From: RGZA01 sp964568585
GTDB taxonomy: Bacteria; Pseudomonadota; Alphaproteobacteria; UBA9219; RGZA01
Direction: 5' to 3'
Length of the DNA: 33,548 nt
Assembly (NCBI GenBank): GCA_964568585.1
Contig: CAZMQI010000021.1
Location: 1-33,548 of the forward strand
Position 1 is the stretch's first letter, and the number at the start of each line of letters is the position of its first letter. A program made the translations under genes and the position numbers. The notes under the pieces are model-generated. The model was given only the letters and a program-made list of their open reading frames with translations, searched no databases and was not told where the DNA came from. Shown here one piece after another: positions 1 through 8,473 of this stretch.

Positions 1-616
1 CATTGCGCGCGGCGGCAATGGCGATGCCATCTTGCGCCATGCTGGATTCCAGAGCGTTAAGCCATGCATCCTCGGTGACGTTATCGCGCAACAACCTTGC
101 GCGTGAACGCATCGCTTCCTCATAGCGGTTGATGCGGGTGCTGTGGGCTGGGTCTAACGCGAAGGCAAGGCGGTCGGCAAAGCGGCGGCGTTCGCCTGCG
201 CTTTCGGCCAGCAGCCTGTCCATTTCAGGCGTAAGCCAGATGACATTCGCATGTTCGGCAAGTGCGGTTTGGCTTTTGGCGGTTTTGCCATCGATACGCA
301 ACAGCCTGCGTTCTTTTTCCGGTGTACTTTCAGGATCGCGTCCCATGCCGATGTTTACATCGCCGCGTTTGCCATGCAGTTCAAAAAAAGCTGACCACGG
401 CTTTTCGGGCGGGATATGGGTATTGTGGAGTTCGGCAATGGCTGCACGGCGAAGGCCACGCCCGGGGCTAAGCAAACTGATGGCTTCAAGGATATTGGTT
501 TTGCCAGCACCGTTTTCGCCGACCAGAATGACGGGCGATGGAGCCAATTCAAGATTGAGGGTGTCGTAGTTACGAAAGGCTTCAAGATGGAGGCGGATAA
601 TCGCCTGCGCGGTCAT
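1..616 (-). CDS. recF: RecF recombination mediator, N-terminal part (runs off window)
   Basis: RecF is an SMC-like ATPase that binds DNA at gaps and helps load RecA in the RecFOR pathway. Reading leftward from the ATG at 614-616, the frame stays open to the window edge, giving about 205 residues of the N-terminal half; the C-terminus lies outside. The protein begins MTAQAIIRLHLEAF, followed by the typical RecF beta strand and a Walker A motif GENGAGKTNILEAI at about residues 33-46. Further on, IWLTPEMDRLL and the GERRRFADRL segment match the conserved RecF arm region. The start lies only 7 bases after the dnaN stop, so the two genes are almost certainly co-transcribed. The order dnaA, dnaN, recF is the classical replication cluster, which adds confidence. 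Confidence 0.93.
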   Translation of the reverse strand, partial: MTAQAIIRLHLEAFRNYDTLNLELAPSPVILVGENGAGKTNILEAISLLSPGRGLRRAAIAELHNTHIPPEKPWSAFFELHGKRGDVNIGMGRDPESTPEKERRLLRIDGKTAKSQTALAEHANVIWLTPEMDRLLAESAGERRRFADRLAFALDPAHSTRINRYEEAMRSRARLLRDNVTEDAWLNALESSMAQDGIAIAAARN

Positions 617-623
617 CGTTTAG

Positions 624-1745
624 TTAAACACGCATCGGCATCAGCACGTAAAGCGCGCTGGCATCCGACACATCTTGAACGATGGTAGGAGATGCTGCGT
701 CGTTCATGCTGAAACGTGCGCCTTCACCTTCGATTTGTGAAAGGATGTCGAGCAAGTAGCGTGCATTGAAGCCGATTTCAATCGCTTCGCCCTTATAGGA
801 AACTTCCATTTCTTCAACCGCGCTGCCAGCTTCGGGGCTGCTTGCTGACAAGGTCAGTAAGTTTTTGCTTAAGGCGATTTTAATCGCGCGTGATTTTTCG
901 GATGAAATGGTCGCAACGCGGTCAACCGCATTGGCCAAAACTTTTGCCGGAACTTCCAGAACCTTGTCATTGCCCGTTGGGATAACGCGTTCATAATCAG
1001 GGAAGGTGCCGTCAATCAGCTTGGAGGTCATTACCACGTTGTCAAAGCTCACCCGTGCCTTGCTGGATGATAGGGCGATGGTGATATCTGCTGTGGTTTC
1101 ATCAAGTAATTTGCGGATTTCAGCAACGGCCTTGCGCGGCAAAATAACGCCGGACATGGCGCCAGCTTCGCGTGGGGCAGGCATTTCAAGACGTGCCAAA
1201 CGGTGACCATCGGTTGCAACGGCGCGCAATACTGCCAAATCACCTTTGGTCTTGGTTGTGTGGATATAGATACCGTTTAAGTAATAACGGGTTTCTTCCA
1301 CCGACATCGCAAAGCGGGTGCGGTCAATCAATGTTTTGAAATCGGCAGATGACAAGGTGAAGCGATGTTGTAAATCGCCTTCCGACATGGTCGGGAAATC
1401 ATCCACCGGCAAGCAGCCGAGTTTGAAGTTCGAACGGCCAGATGACAGTGACATCTGATTGCCGCTATCGGTTGCAGACAATTCCACCTGCGCGCCTTCG
1501 GGAAGTTTGCGTACGATGTCATAAAGGGTATGGGCGGGTGCGGTTTTGGAACCGGGTTTTGAAACCTGCGCTGCGACCTTTTCGGTCATTTCCAAATCCA
1601 TGTCGGTGGCAACAAACGACACGCCGTCTTTATCCGCACGGATGAGTACATTGGCCAGAATGGGGATGGTATTGCGCCGCTCAACGACACTTTGCACGTG
1701 GCCGAGTGTTTTAAGGAGAACGTTACGTTCCAGAACAACCTTCAT
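624..1745 (-). CDS. dnaN: DNA polymerase III beta subunit (sliding clamp)
   Basis: This is the beta clamp, a dimeric ring that tethers DNA polymerase III and other enzymes to DNA. The predicted product has 373 residues, the normal family length, with the three-fold repeated clamp domain. Recognisable segments are MKVVLERNVLLKTLGHVQ at the N-terminus, RRNTIPILANVLI, the YYLNGIYIH segment in the middle, ATDGHRLA, and a C-terminal VYVLMPMRV-like end (here ALYVLMPMRV). An in-frame extension up to 1796 exists, but it has no family resemblance, and MKVVLERN at 1745 is the standard alphaproteobacterial start. The gene lies 74 bases downstream of the OsmC-family gene and 7 bases upstream of recF on the same strand. 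Confidence 0.97.
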   Translation of the reverse strand: MKVVLERNVLLKTLGHVQSVVERRNTIPILANVLIRADKDGVSFVATDMDLEMTEKVAAQVSKPGSKTAPAHTLYDIVRKLPEGAQVELSATDSGNQMSLSSGRSNFKLGCLPVDDFPTMSEGDLQHRFTLSSADFKTLIDRTRFAMSVEETRYYLNGIYIHTTKTKGDLAVLRAVATDGHRLARLEMPAPREAGAMSGVILPRKAVAEIRKLLDETTADITIALSSSKARVSFDNVVMTSKLIDGTFPDYERVIPTGNDKVLEVPAKVLANAVDRVATISSEKSRAIKIALSKNLLTLSASSPEAGSAVEEMEVSYKGEAIEIGFNARYLLDILSQIEGEGARFSMNDAASPTIVQDVSDASALYVLMPMRV

Positions 1746-1819
1746 GAGGGAATCCGTTAATGAGGAGAGGCGAGAATTACTTCTCTTTCGTAACAAGAGT
1801 TTAGCCGATTGGCAAGAGC

Positions 1820-2227
1820 TTATGCCCAGCTAAAGGTGATGGGCATTTGGACATCGGGGTGCAGGCTTTTATGCACAGGGCAGGCATGTGCGGCATGTTC
1901 AAGTTTTTGCCGCGCTTCATCGCTGACTTTGACCGGAATAGTCAGATGGACCGTTAGTTTGCCGATTTTACGCGAAGGTGCGGTTGCCATTTCTTTTTCA
2001 ACGGTGGCGGTTGCGCCATCCAGTGCGATATCCATGCGCCGCGCCACAATTTCCATCGTGGTCAGGATGCAGGTGCCAAGCGCGGTTGCCACCAAATCGG
2101 TCGGCGAAAAACTGGCCGCCATGCCCTGATTGTCTTTGGGCGCATCGGTGATAAGCGTTGTGCCGGATGGCTCATGCGTTGCTTCGCAGCGCAGCGTGTT
2201 CTTATAGACAATATTGATTTGGACCAT
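1820..2227 (-). CDS. OsmC family protein (putative peroxiredoxin-like)
   Basis: The 135-residue product matches the OsmC/Ohr/YhfA fold family, small dimeric proteins that reduce organic hydroperoxides with two reactive cysteines. Both expected cysteines are present: one in the central helix (ATALGTCILTTMEI, about residue 53) and one in ACPVHKSL near the C-terminus (about residue 115). The SFSPTDLVATALG segment before the first cysteine is typical of the YhfA-like subgroup rather than Ohr. The start at 2227 has an AGGGG ribosome binding site just upstream. The gene sits between dnaA (31 bases upstream) and dnaN (74 bases downstream) on the same strand. This is an unusual insertion in the dnaA-dnaN pair, and the gene may be transcribed with them. 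The exact substrate is unknown. Confidence 0.9.
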   Translation of the reverse strand: MVQINIVYKNTLRCEATHEPSGTTLITDAPKDNQGMAASFSPTDLVATALGTCILTTMEIVARRMDIALDGATATVEKEMATAPSRKIGKLTVHLTIPVKVSDEARQKLEHAAHACPVHKSLHPDVQMPITFSWA

Positions 2228-2258
2228 ATCAGCCCCTGATGGTGCTTATTGCTGCAAC

Positions 2259-3707
2259 TTATTGTTGAAGCAGGCGCTTCAACAATTCCACGTCTTCCGA
2301 CAAGGTCGCATCACCGCCGCGCAATTCTTCGATTTTGCGAACGGCATGGATGACGGTGGTGTGGTCACGGCCACCGAACTTACGACCAATTTCAGGCAAG
2401 GAACGTGTGGTTAGCTGTTTTGCCAGATACATCGCAACTTGGCGTGGACGGGCAACAGCGCGCGCACGGCGAGGGGAGTGCATATCCGCCAGCTTAACGT
2501 TGTAATGTTCAGCGACTTTCTTTTGAATTTCTTCAATCGTCACGCGGCGGCTTGTTGCGCGCAGCAAATCTTGAAGCAATTCTTGGGTGGTTTCCAAGGT
2601 GATGGGACGGCCAATCAATTGTGAATGGGCGATGATGCGGTTTAATGCACCTTCAAGCTCACGGACGTTGGATGTGATACGGTGACCCAAGAATTCCAGA
2701 ACCTTTTCCGGAACAGCGCATTTCATCGCTTCAGCTTTGGTATGTAGGATGCCCAGACGCAATTCATAGCTGGTTGGGTGAAGATCGGCGCATAGACCCC
2801 AGCCAAGGCGGGAGCGAAGGCGTTCTTCAATCTTTTCCAAATCGTGCGGAGATTTATCGGCAGAGACAATCACCTGACGGTTCTGGTCAACCAATGTATT
2901 AAAGGTATGGAAGAATTCTTCCTGCGTTGAATCCTTACCACTGATGAATTGAATATCATCAATCATAAGCACGTCGATGGAGCGGAATTGTTCTTTAAAC
3001 GCCATGGTATCTTTGAAACGCAATGCGCGTACGAACTGATACATGAACTTTTCAGCCGATAGATACATCACGCGGCGTGCAGGATTACTCTTGCGGATAT
3101 GCCACGCAATAGCATGCATCAAATGGGTTTTACCCAAACCAACGCCGCCATAGAGGAAGAGCGGGTTGAAGCTTACTTGGTTTGCTTCGGCAACGCGGCG
3201 TGCGGCTGCGTAGGCTAGTTCGTTCGGCTTACCGACGACGAAGCTTTCAAAAGTGAAGCGTGGATCAAGCGGGGATGAAATATCGTCGCGGTCGCCAGTG
3301 TATCCACCAGCGGTGTTGGATAATCCAATTGTTTGGCCAACATTTGAAGAAATGGTGCGGGGAGCTTTATCATCGGAGCGCAGCGCGTGGACATTTGCAG
3401 AAGCTGCGGGACGGGTGGCATCTGAAGAGGTAAGGGCGCTTTCGACAGTGACTTGAATTTCTTTGACGGTTGCATCGACTTCCTGGAACAGGGTCTTCAG
3501 CTTTTCAGTATAATGGGTATCGACCCAATCTTTCATAAATCGGGTTGGAAGTGCCAGATGCACTTCGGCGCCCCAATGCTTGCAAATAAGCGGTTCCAGC
3601 CAACGTTTGAAGATGGTTTCACCAAACTGCTCGCGGATTTTGCCCTTTACCAACTCCCAGGATGGGGAAGCGGAAACGGAGCTGTGTGAACCAAACGATG
3701 AGGACAT
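2259..3707 (-). CDS. dnaA: Chromosomal replication initiator protein DnaA
   Basis: DnaA is the AAA+ initiator that binds DnaA boxes and opens the chromosome origin. The 482-residue product has the complete domain set. Domain I is at about 15-90 (SWELVKGKIREQFGETIFKRW), followed by a variable Ser/Ala-rich linker. The AAA+ domain has Walker A GGVGLGKT at 187-194 and Walker B VLMIDDIQF at about 246-254. Domain IV carries the DnaA signature RPRQVAMYLAKQLT and GGRDHTTVIHAV near the C-terminus. It is the first gene of a leftward cluster dnaA, osmC-like, dnaN, recF. Its leader holds a perfect 12-base palindrome (3746-3757) that could be an operator. No truncation is seen. Confidence 0.98.
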   Translation of the reverse strand: MSSSFGSHSSVSASPSWELVKGKIREQFGETIFKRWLEPLICKHWGAEVHLALPTRFMKDWVDTHYTEKLKTLFQEVDATVKEIQVTVESALTSSDATRPAASANVHALRSDDKAPRTISSNVGQTIGLSNTAGGYTGDRDDISSPLDPRFTFESFVVGKPNELAYAAARRVAEANQVSFNPLFLYGGVGLGKTHLMHAIAWHIRKSNPARRVMYLSAEKFMYQFVRALRFKDTMAFKEQFRSIDVLMIDDIQFISGKDSTQEEFFHTFNTLVDQNRQVIVSADKSPHDLEKIEERLRSRLGWGLCADLHPTSYELRLGILHTKAEAMKCAVPEKVLEFLGHRITSNVRELEGALNRIIAHSQLIGRPITLETTQELLQDLLRATSRRVTIEEIQKKVAEHYNVKLADMHSPRRARAVARPRQVAMYLAKQLTTRSLPEIGRKFGGRDHTTVIHAVRKIEELRGGDATLSEDVELLKRLLQQ

Positions 3708-3745
3708 ATTTTATTCTTTCAACCAAAAAGCAATCAAAGACTAGA

Positions 3746-3757
3746 CCCGAATTCGGG
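3746..3757. promoter_or_regulatory. 12-bp perfect palindrome in the dnaA leader
   Basis: CCCGAATTCGGG lies 39-50 bases upstream of the dnaA start codon. It is a perfect inverted repeat with no spacer, in the position expected of a repressor site or a small mRNA hairpin in the dnaA leader. No known regulator motif is recognised, so the regulatory role is inferred. Confidence 0.35.
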
Positions 3758-4411
3758 AACAAGGCGAGCGTTATTGACTAACGTCTTTTTTATTAGTGTG
3801 AAGGAGTTGCTGATGAAACGGATGATGACAACGGTGATGCATTCTTGGGTTCAGCGTGTCCCATCTTCAAAGCGCGGGACGAAAGAGTTAGCTGAACACG
3901 TTGCATCATAGTTACCTCATCTAAAATCAAAACGTGATGATACAGCGTTGTCATGGGGAGCACTTCACGTGAAGGCCCAAAAAACACAAATTGTAAAATA
4001 CGTTTTAAATGGTTGGTTTCAAATAGCCGTGTGTCGAAGGAGGGATTGTTAGAAGCAAAGAGCCCGGATGGTTTTTAAAAATCAGGTGATTTTTGCAAAC
4101 CGTTTCTGTCTCTTGGCTTTCTAAAAAATAATTTGCATCGAGAGATGCGCGATTATTTTTTCTGACAAACCGTCTTAACAAAAACACATTAGACCACTCA
4201 GCAATCAACCTGCAAGGGGACAAAAGCGAGAACAAAAATTTTTATTCAAAACACGGTTTTTGAGAAAATTTCGGATTGACAGAAAACTAAAAATCTTCAT
4301 CACCCTGCGAAACGCAGAGTGATTATCGGAAGAATTTTTTTGTTAGACTTTTTGGTTAGTTTTTCTGCAAACATTTTTTGCAGTACAAAATTTTTTATAA
4401 AACACAGTCAT

Positions 4412-4447
4412 AAAAAAAACACTGCTGTTTGTGCAGCAGTGTTTTTA
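4412..4447 (-). terminator. Rho-independent terminator after rpsT
   Basis: Read on the minus strand, AAAAACACTGCTG pairs with CAGCAGTGTTTTT around a short loop and is followed by a run of eight T residues. It lies about 30 bases after the rpsT stop codon, which is the usual position for a terminator. It separates rpsT from the dnaA region. Confidence 0.88.
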
Positions 4448-4478
4448 AATCTATTGAATTCGTGTGGGTCGTGCAAGC

Positions 4479-4748
4479 CTAAGCTTGCTTCAACTTTTTA
4501 ACGCGTGCTGAAAGACGTGACATCTTACGTGCTGCGCGTTTTTTAGGGATCATGCCCTTGCTTGCTGCGCGTGCAATTTCTGGTTGTGCCAAGCGAAGCG
4601 CTTCTTGTGCTGCTTTATAATCTTTTTTGCTTACTGCTTCATCGATTTTGCGTGTTGCAGTGTGAACGCGTGATTTGCGTGCTTTGTTACGTGCAGTGCG
4701 AACAATCGATTGGCGTGCGCGTTTTTCTGCGGATTTATGGGTAGCCAT
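4479..4748 (-). CDS. rpsT: 30S ribosomal protein S20 (bS20)
   Basis: bS20 is a small, strongly basic protein that binds 16S rRNA early in assembly of the 30S subunit. The 89-residue product starts MATHKSAEKRARQS, the family signature, and is rich in Lys, Arg and Ala throughout, with the conserved segment ASKGMIPKKRAARKMSRLS near the C-terminus. The length is normal for alphaproteobacteria. An AAAGAG ribosome binding site precedes the start. It has its own terminator and a divergent neighbour (prs). rpsT upstream of dnaA is a gene order seen in several alphaproteobacterial lineages. Confidence 0.97.
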   Translation of the reverse strand: MATHKSAEKRARQSIVRTARNKARKSRVHTATRKIDEAVSKKDYKAAQEALRLAQPEIARAASKGMIPKKRAARKMSRLSARVKKLKQA

Positions 4749-4951
4749 TTTTACTCTTTCTTACGTTTTGCTTTAGGCATGCGCGCCATTCAGCAGTTCA
4801 AGACCGTTTTGTATAAAGGGGGTAGGCGGGGTCGTCAACAGCTATATGTAGCGGGCGCCCGTGCAACTATTAATATGAAGTTGGGCTTGGCGCAGGGCTG
4901 CTGGAATGCTACAAGAAGGTGGTTGTTCCCACCTATATATAAGATGTGTCC

Positions 4952-5884
4952 ATGAAGCTGATTGCAGGTAACAGTAACCGTGTTTTAGCCGAAGCGATTG
5001 CCAGCCATTTGGGCATGGCCTTGACCAAGGCCGTTGTCCGCCGTTTTGCGGATATGGAAGTATTCGTTGAAATTCTTGAGAATGTCCGCGGCGAAGACGT
5101 ATTCGTCATTCAGCCTACCTCATTCCCTACGAATGATAACCTGATGGAATTACTCATTACTATGGATGCATTGAAGCGCGGCTCTGCCCGTCGCATTACC
5201 GCAGTTGTTCCATACTATGGCTATGCACGCCAAGATAGAAAGACGGGCCCACGTTCACCTATTTCCGCAAAGCTGGTTGCGAACCTTTTAACGGTTGCAG
5301 GCGCTGACCGCATGTTGACCATGGATTTGCATGCTGGTCAAATTCAAGGCTTTTTTGATATTCCACTCGATAATCTTCATGCTGCGCCTGTGTTCATCAA
5401 GCACATTAAGCAGACGATGAAAGACCAGAATATCGTTGTGGTTTCTCCCGATGTGGGCGGCGTAGTGCGCGCGCGTTCACTCGCAAAGCGTATTGATGCG
5501 GACCTTGCAATCATTGATAAGCGCCGCGAACAAGCTGGTGTTTCCGAAGTTATGAACATTATCGGCGAGGTAAAAGGCAAGGCCTGTATCCTTGTCGACG
5601 ACATTGCCGACAGCGCCGGAACCTTGTGCAATGCTGCCGTAGCACTGATGGATGCAGGGGCAAAATCAGTAAAATCCTATATAACTCATGGGGTTCTGTC
5701 CGGTGAGGCCGTGGCCAGAGTTAATAAATCTCCACTGGAAAAGCTGGTAATTACTGATAGTATCCTCGCCACTCCTGAGGTGAAAGCCTCTGGAAAAATT
5801 GAACAACTGAGCGTTGCTCCATTACTCGCTGAAGCCGTATTACGGATAAGCGAGGAGCGTTCCGTTTCCAGCTTGTTCGAATAA
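4952..5884 (+). CDS. prs: Ribose-phosphate pyrophosphokinase (PRPP synthetase)
   Basis: The enzyme makes 5-phosphoribosyl-1-pyrophosphate from ribose 5-phosphate and ATP, feeding purine, pyrimidine, histidine and tryptophan synthesis. The 310-residue product begins MKLIAGNSNRVLAEAIA. It carries the PRPP synthase segments VPYYGYARQDRK (ATP/flexible region), MLTMDLHAGQIQGFFDIP (divalent cation site), VVSPDVGG, the KRR catalytic flap (IIDKRR) and the ribose-phosphate loop LVDDIADSAGT. The canonical form has VDDMIDTAGT at this loop, and the substitutions keep the two acidic residues and the Gly-Thr. A GTG two codons earlier (4946) is in frame, but ATG at 4952 matches the usual family start. It is divergent from rpsT and followed by rplY. 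Confidence 0.96.
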   Translation: MKLIAGNSNRVLAEAIASHLGMALTKAVVRRFADMEVFVEILENVRGEDVFVIQPTSFPTNDNLMELLITMDALKRGSARRITAVVPYYGYARQDRKTGPRSPISAKLVANLLTVAGADRMLTMDLHAGQIQGFFDIPLDNLHAAPVFIKHIKQTMKDQNIVVVSPDVGGVVRARSLAKRIDADLAIIDKRREQAGVSEVMNIIGEVKGKACILVDDIADSAGTLCNAAVALMDAGAKSVKSYITHGVLSGEAVARVNKSPLEKLVITDSILATPEVKASGKIEQLSVAPLLAEAVLRISEERSVSSLFE

Positions 5885-5976
5885 GAAATCAACAGAACAA
5901 TGTTTGTGATGTTGGTGCGATACGTGCACCCCTGGAGGTACGGTCGCAAAAGAAGTGCGTTTAATAGGAGAATAAC

Positions 5977-6720
5977 ATGTCAACGCAAGTTCAAAAAGTA
6001 AAAGCAGAAGTTCGCGAACGGGCCGGTAAGGGGAATGCTCGTGCGGTACGCTCTGAAGGTCGTGTTCCAGCCGTAGTATACGGTGGTAAGGAAGCGCCTG
6101 TTATGGTTTCCCTTGAAGAAAAAATTATCGTTCAACTCAGCCAGAAGCCTGGTTTCTTTACCCACTTGATGGATATCGAAGCAGGTAGCAAAGCTATTCG
6201 CGTTATTCCGCGCGATGTGCAGTATGATCCGGTAACAGACCGTGTTCTACACGTCGATTTGTTGCGTGTAACCGCAGGTACATTGGTGCGCGTATTCGTA
6301 CCGGTTGTATTTATCAATCAGGACAAGTCACCTGGTTTGAAGCGCGGCGGTGCATTGAACATCGTGCAGCATCAAATTCAATTAAGCTGTTCACCAGAAA
6401 AGATTCCTGAAAAGATTACCGTTGATCTCGATGGCAAGAACATCGGCGATACTATCCATTTGGAAGATATCAAGCTTCCTGCGGATGTAACGCCAATCCT
6501 TGGTTCCAAAGACACAACCATCGCTTCGGTTGCTGCTCCGACGGTTGTTAAGGAAGAAGAAACAACGACAGCTGTTGCTGCAACAGATGCTGCTGCAGCT
6601 CCTGCTGCGGGCGCTGCTGCTCCGGCTGCTGCTGGTGCGAAACCAGGCGCTGCTCCGGCGGCGGGTGCGAAACCAGGCGCTGCTCCTGCAGCGGCTGCGA
6701 AAGCTCCGGCGAAGAAGTAA
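5977..6720 (+). CDS. rplY: 50S ribosomal protein bL25 / general stress protein Ctc
   Basis: bL25 binds 5S rRNA in the large ribosomal subunit. This 247-residue protein is the long Ctc/TL5 form. An N-terminal 5S-binding domain (about 1-95, with KGNARAVRSEGRVPAVVYGG and the FFTHLMDI and HVDLLRV segments) is followed by a TL5 C-terminal beta domain (about 100-190, including NIVQHQIQLSCSPEKIPEKITVDL). The last 50 residues are a low-complexity Ala/Pro/Gly/Lys tail with the tandem unit AKPGAAPAAG, visible as a DNA repeat at about 6630-6690. A GGAG ribosome binding site lies 7 bases before the ATG. pth starts 6 bases after the stop, so the two genes are probably co-transcribed, a pairing seen in many bacteria. 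Confidence 0.95.
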   Translation: MSTQVQKVKAEVRERAGKGNARAVRSEGRVPAVVYGGKEAPVMVSLEEKIIVQLSQKPGFFTHLMDIEAGSKAIRVIPRDVQYDPVTDRVLHVDLLRVTAGTLVRVFVPVVFINQDKSPGLKRGGALNIVQHQIQLSCSPEKIPEKITVDLDGKNIGDTIHLEDIKLPADVTPILGSKDTTIASVAAPTVVKEEETTTAVAATDAAAAPAAGAAAPAAAGAKPGAAPAAGAKPGAAPAAAAKAPAKK

Positions 6721-6726
6721 TAGATC

Positions 6727-7308
6727 ATGTGGTTATTGGTGGGCCTTGGTAATCCGGGTTCAAAATACCAACATAATCGTCACAATATTGGCTTCATGGC
6801 GGTGGATGAGATCCACCGCCATTTTGCTTTTTCGCCATGGAAGAAAAAGTTCCAAGCTGAAATCGCTGAAGGCAGCGTGAAGGGCATCGAAGAAAAAGTC
6901 ATTCTTCTGAAGCCGCAGACTTATATGAATTTATCCGGTGGTAGTGTTCAGGCCGCGGCACAGTTTTATAAAATCCCGCTCTCCAATATCTTCGTGTTCC
7001 ACGATGAATTGGATGTCGCGCCTGCAAAAGTCAAAATCAAGCAAGGCGGCGGGGCAGGCGGGCATAACGGCATCAAGTCTATCGACGAGCATATGGGCCA
7101 GAATTACTGGCGCGTGCGTCTCGGCATTGGCCATCCTGACCCGCAAGCCCCAGATAAGTCGGAAATCGTTTCTAATTATGTGCTTTCGGATTTTGCCAAG
7201 GCAGAGCATGGCTGGCGCGATGCGTTAATGCAGAAAACCGCTGAAAACATTGCATTACTGTTAAACGGCAAGAGCAGCGATTATATCAATAAATTGGTAA
7301 GTAATTAG
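6727..7308 (+). CDS. pth: Peptidyl-tRNA hydrolase
   Basis: Pth cleaves peptidyl-tRNAs that drop off the ribosome, recycling tRNA. The 193-residue product is full length and starts MWLLVGLGNPGSKYQHNRHNIGF. It contains the catalytic histidine at position 19 and the conserved Asn at 9. FVFHDELDV supplies the third active-site acid, GGGAGGHNGIKSI is the conserved glycine loop, and FWRVRLGIGHP-like sequence (here YWRVRLGIGHP) follows. The gene starts 6 bases after rplY. ychF lies 58 bases downstream on the same strand, and the rplY-pth-ychF order is widely conserved, which supports a single transcript. Confidence 0.97.
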   Translation: MWLLVGLGNPGSKYQHNRHNIGFMAVDEIHRHFAFSPWKKKFQAEIAEGSVKGIEEKVILLKPQTYMNLSGGSVQAAAQFYKIPLSNIFVFHDELDVAPAKVKIKQGGGAGGHNGIKSIDEHMGQNYWRVRLGIGHPDPQAPDKSEIVSNYVLSDFAKAEHGWRDALMQKTAENIALLLNGKSSDYINKLVSN

Positions 7309-7366
7309 GTTGATTAGCTGGCGTTTTTAATTATGCTGCCGCCAACATCACACTATCGGAGTTATT

Positions 7367-8473
7367 ATGGGTTTTAATTGTGGAATTGTTGGGTTGCCGA
7401 ATGTTGGAAAGTCCACCTTGTTTAATGCGCTGACCAGCACGCAAGCCGCGCAGGCGGCTAATTATCCATTCTGCACCATTGAACCAAATACGGGCCGCGT
7501 TGCGGTTCCTGATGAACGTATGGAACAACTTGCCAAAATTGCAAACTCCATAAAAGTTGTTCCAACTCAATTAGAATTTGTCGACATCGCTGGCTTGGTA
7601 CGCGGGGCAAGTAAGGGCGAAGGCCTTGGCAACCAATTCCTTGGCACTATTCGTGAGGTAGACGCAATCATCCACGTGCTGCGTTGTTTTGAAGATGGCG
7701 ATATTACCCATGTTGAAGGTTCGGTTGACCCCATTCGTGATGCCGAAACAGTTGATACCGAATTGATGATTTCGGATATGGATAATCTGGAAAAACGTTT
7801 GAACGCGATTTCCAAGAAAGCCAAATCAGGCGATATGGAAGCAAAAACTGCCATGGAAGTCATGGAAGCCGCGTTGAAGCTATTACAAGCGGGTGAGCCC
7901 GCACGCAAAATGCTTGGCACATTAACCGCCGCGCAAGAACCGCATTTCCGTAACTTACAGCTGATTACCGCCAAGCCAGTATTATATGTATGCAATGTCG
8001 AAGAAAGTGCAGCCGCGAACGGTAATGCCCATTCCGCTAAAGTATTCGAGCGTGCCAAAGCAGAAAAGACCGAAGCAGTTGTGATTTCAGCGGCGATTGA
8101 AGCCGAGGTTTCACAGCTGGCAACCCCAGAAGAACAAAAAGAATATCTAAGCAGCATGGGATTGAGCGAGCCGGGCCTCAACCGCATTATCCGTGCGGGT
8201 TACGCATTATTGAACCTGATTACGTTCTTTACCGTGGGCCCTAAAGAAACACATGCGTGGACATTAAAGCGCAATTCCAAGGCTCCACAGGCGGCGGGCG
8301 TCATTCATACTGATTTCGAAAAAGGTTTCATTAAAGCCGAAGTTATCGATATCGATAGCTTTTTAAAGTTGGGCGGAGAAGCTGCTTGTCGTGATGCTGG
8401 AAAGCTTCGCATGGAAGGCAAGGAATACGTCATGAATGACGGGGATATCTGCCATTTCCGCTTTAACGTCTAA
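7367..8473 (+). CDS. ychF: Redox-regulated ATPase YchF (Obg family)
   Basis: YchF (OLA1 in eukaryotes) is a translation-linked P-loop NTPase that prefers ATP over GTP. The 368-residue product has P loop GLPNVGKST at 9-17, the switch region NYPFCTIEPN, and G3 DIAGLVRGASKGEGLGNQFLG. In place of the GTP-specific NKxD motif it has CNVEE, the ATP-preferring version that marks this subfamily. A coiled-coil insertion (about 130-180) and the C-terminal TGS domain (TFFTVGPKETHAWTLKRNSKAPQAAG onwards) are intact. A weak ribosome binding site precedes the ATG. It is the last gene of the rplY-pth-ychF run. Confidence 0.97.
   Translation: MGFNCGIVGLPNVGKSTLFNALTSTQAAQAANYPFCTIEPNTGRVAVPDERMEQLAKIANSIKVVPTQLEFVDIAGLVRGASKGEGLGNQFLGTIREVDAIIHVLRCFEDGDITHVEGSVDPIRDAETVDTELMISDMDNLEKRLNAISKKAKSGDMEAKTAMEVMEAALKLLQAGEPARKMLGTLTAAQEPHFRNLQLITAKPVLYVCNVEESAAANGNAHSAKVFERAKAEKTEAVVISAAIEAEVSQLATPEEQKEYLSSMGLSEPGLNRIIRAGYALLNLITFFTVGPKETHAWTLKRNSKAPQAAGVIHTDFEKGFIKAEVIDIDSFLKLGGEAACRDAGKLRMEGKEYVMNDGDICHFRFNV

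Larger units (their letters stand above)
3708..4478. other. AT-rich intergenic region between dnaA and rpsT; possible origin, unproven
   Basis: These 771 bases carry no convincing gene. The short ORFs inside have no ribosome binding site and no family resemblance. The stretch is visibly AT-rich, with many A and T runs between about 4080 and 4400. It also contains an imperfect hairpin at 4301-4320 (CACCCTGCG / CGCAGAGTG) and the rpsT terminator at 4412-4447. Its place next to dnaA makes it a candidate replication origin, but I found no TTATCCACA DnaA box or clear cluster of near matches, so the origin call is weak. The dnaA promoter must lie in the right part of the stretch as read from dnaA. 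Confidence 0.4.

Noticed and set aside
4005..4501. Short ORFs in the dnaA-rpsT region
   Set aside because: The composition is AT-driven with no ribosome binding site, and one runs across the rpsT terminator into rpsT. They show no protein-like pattern.
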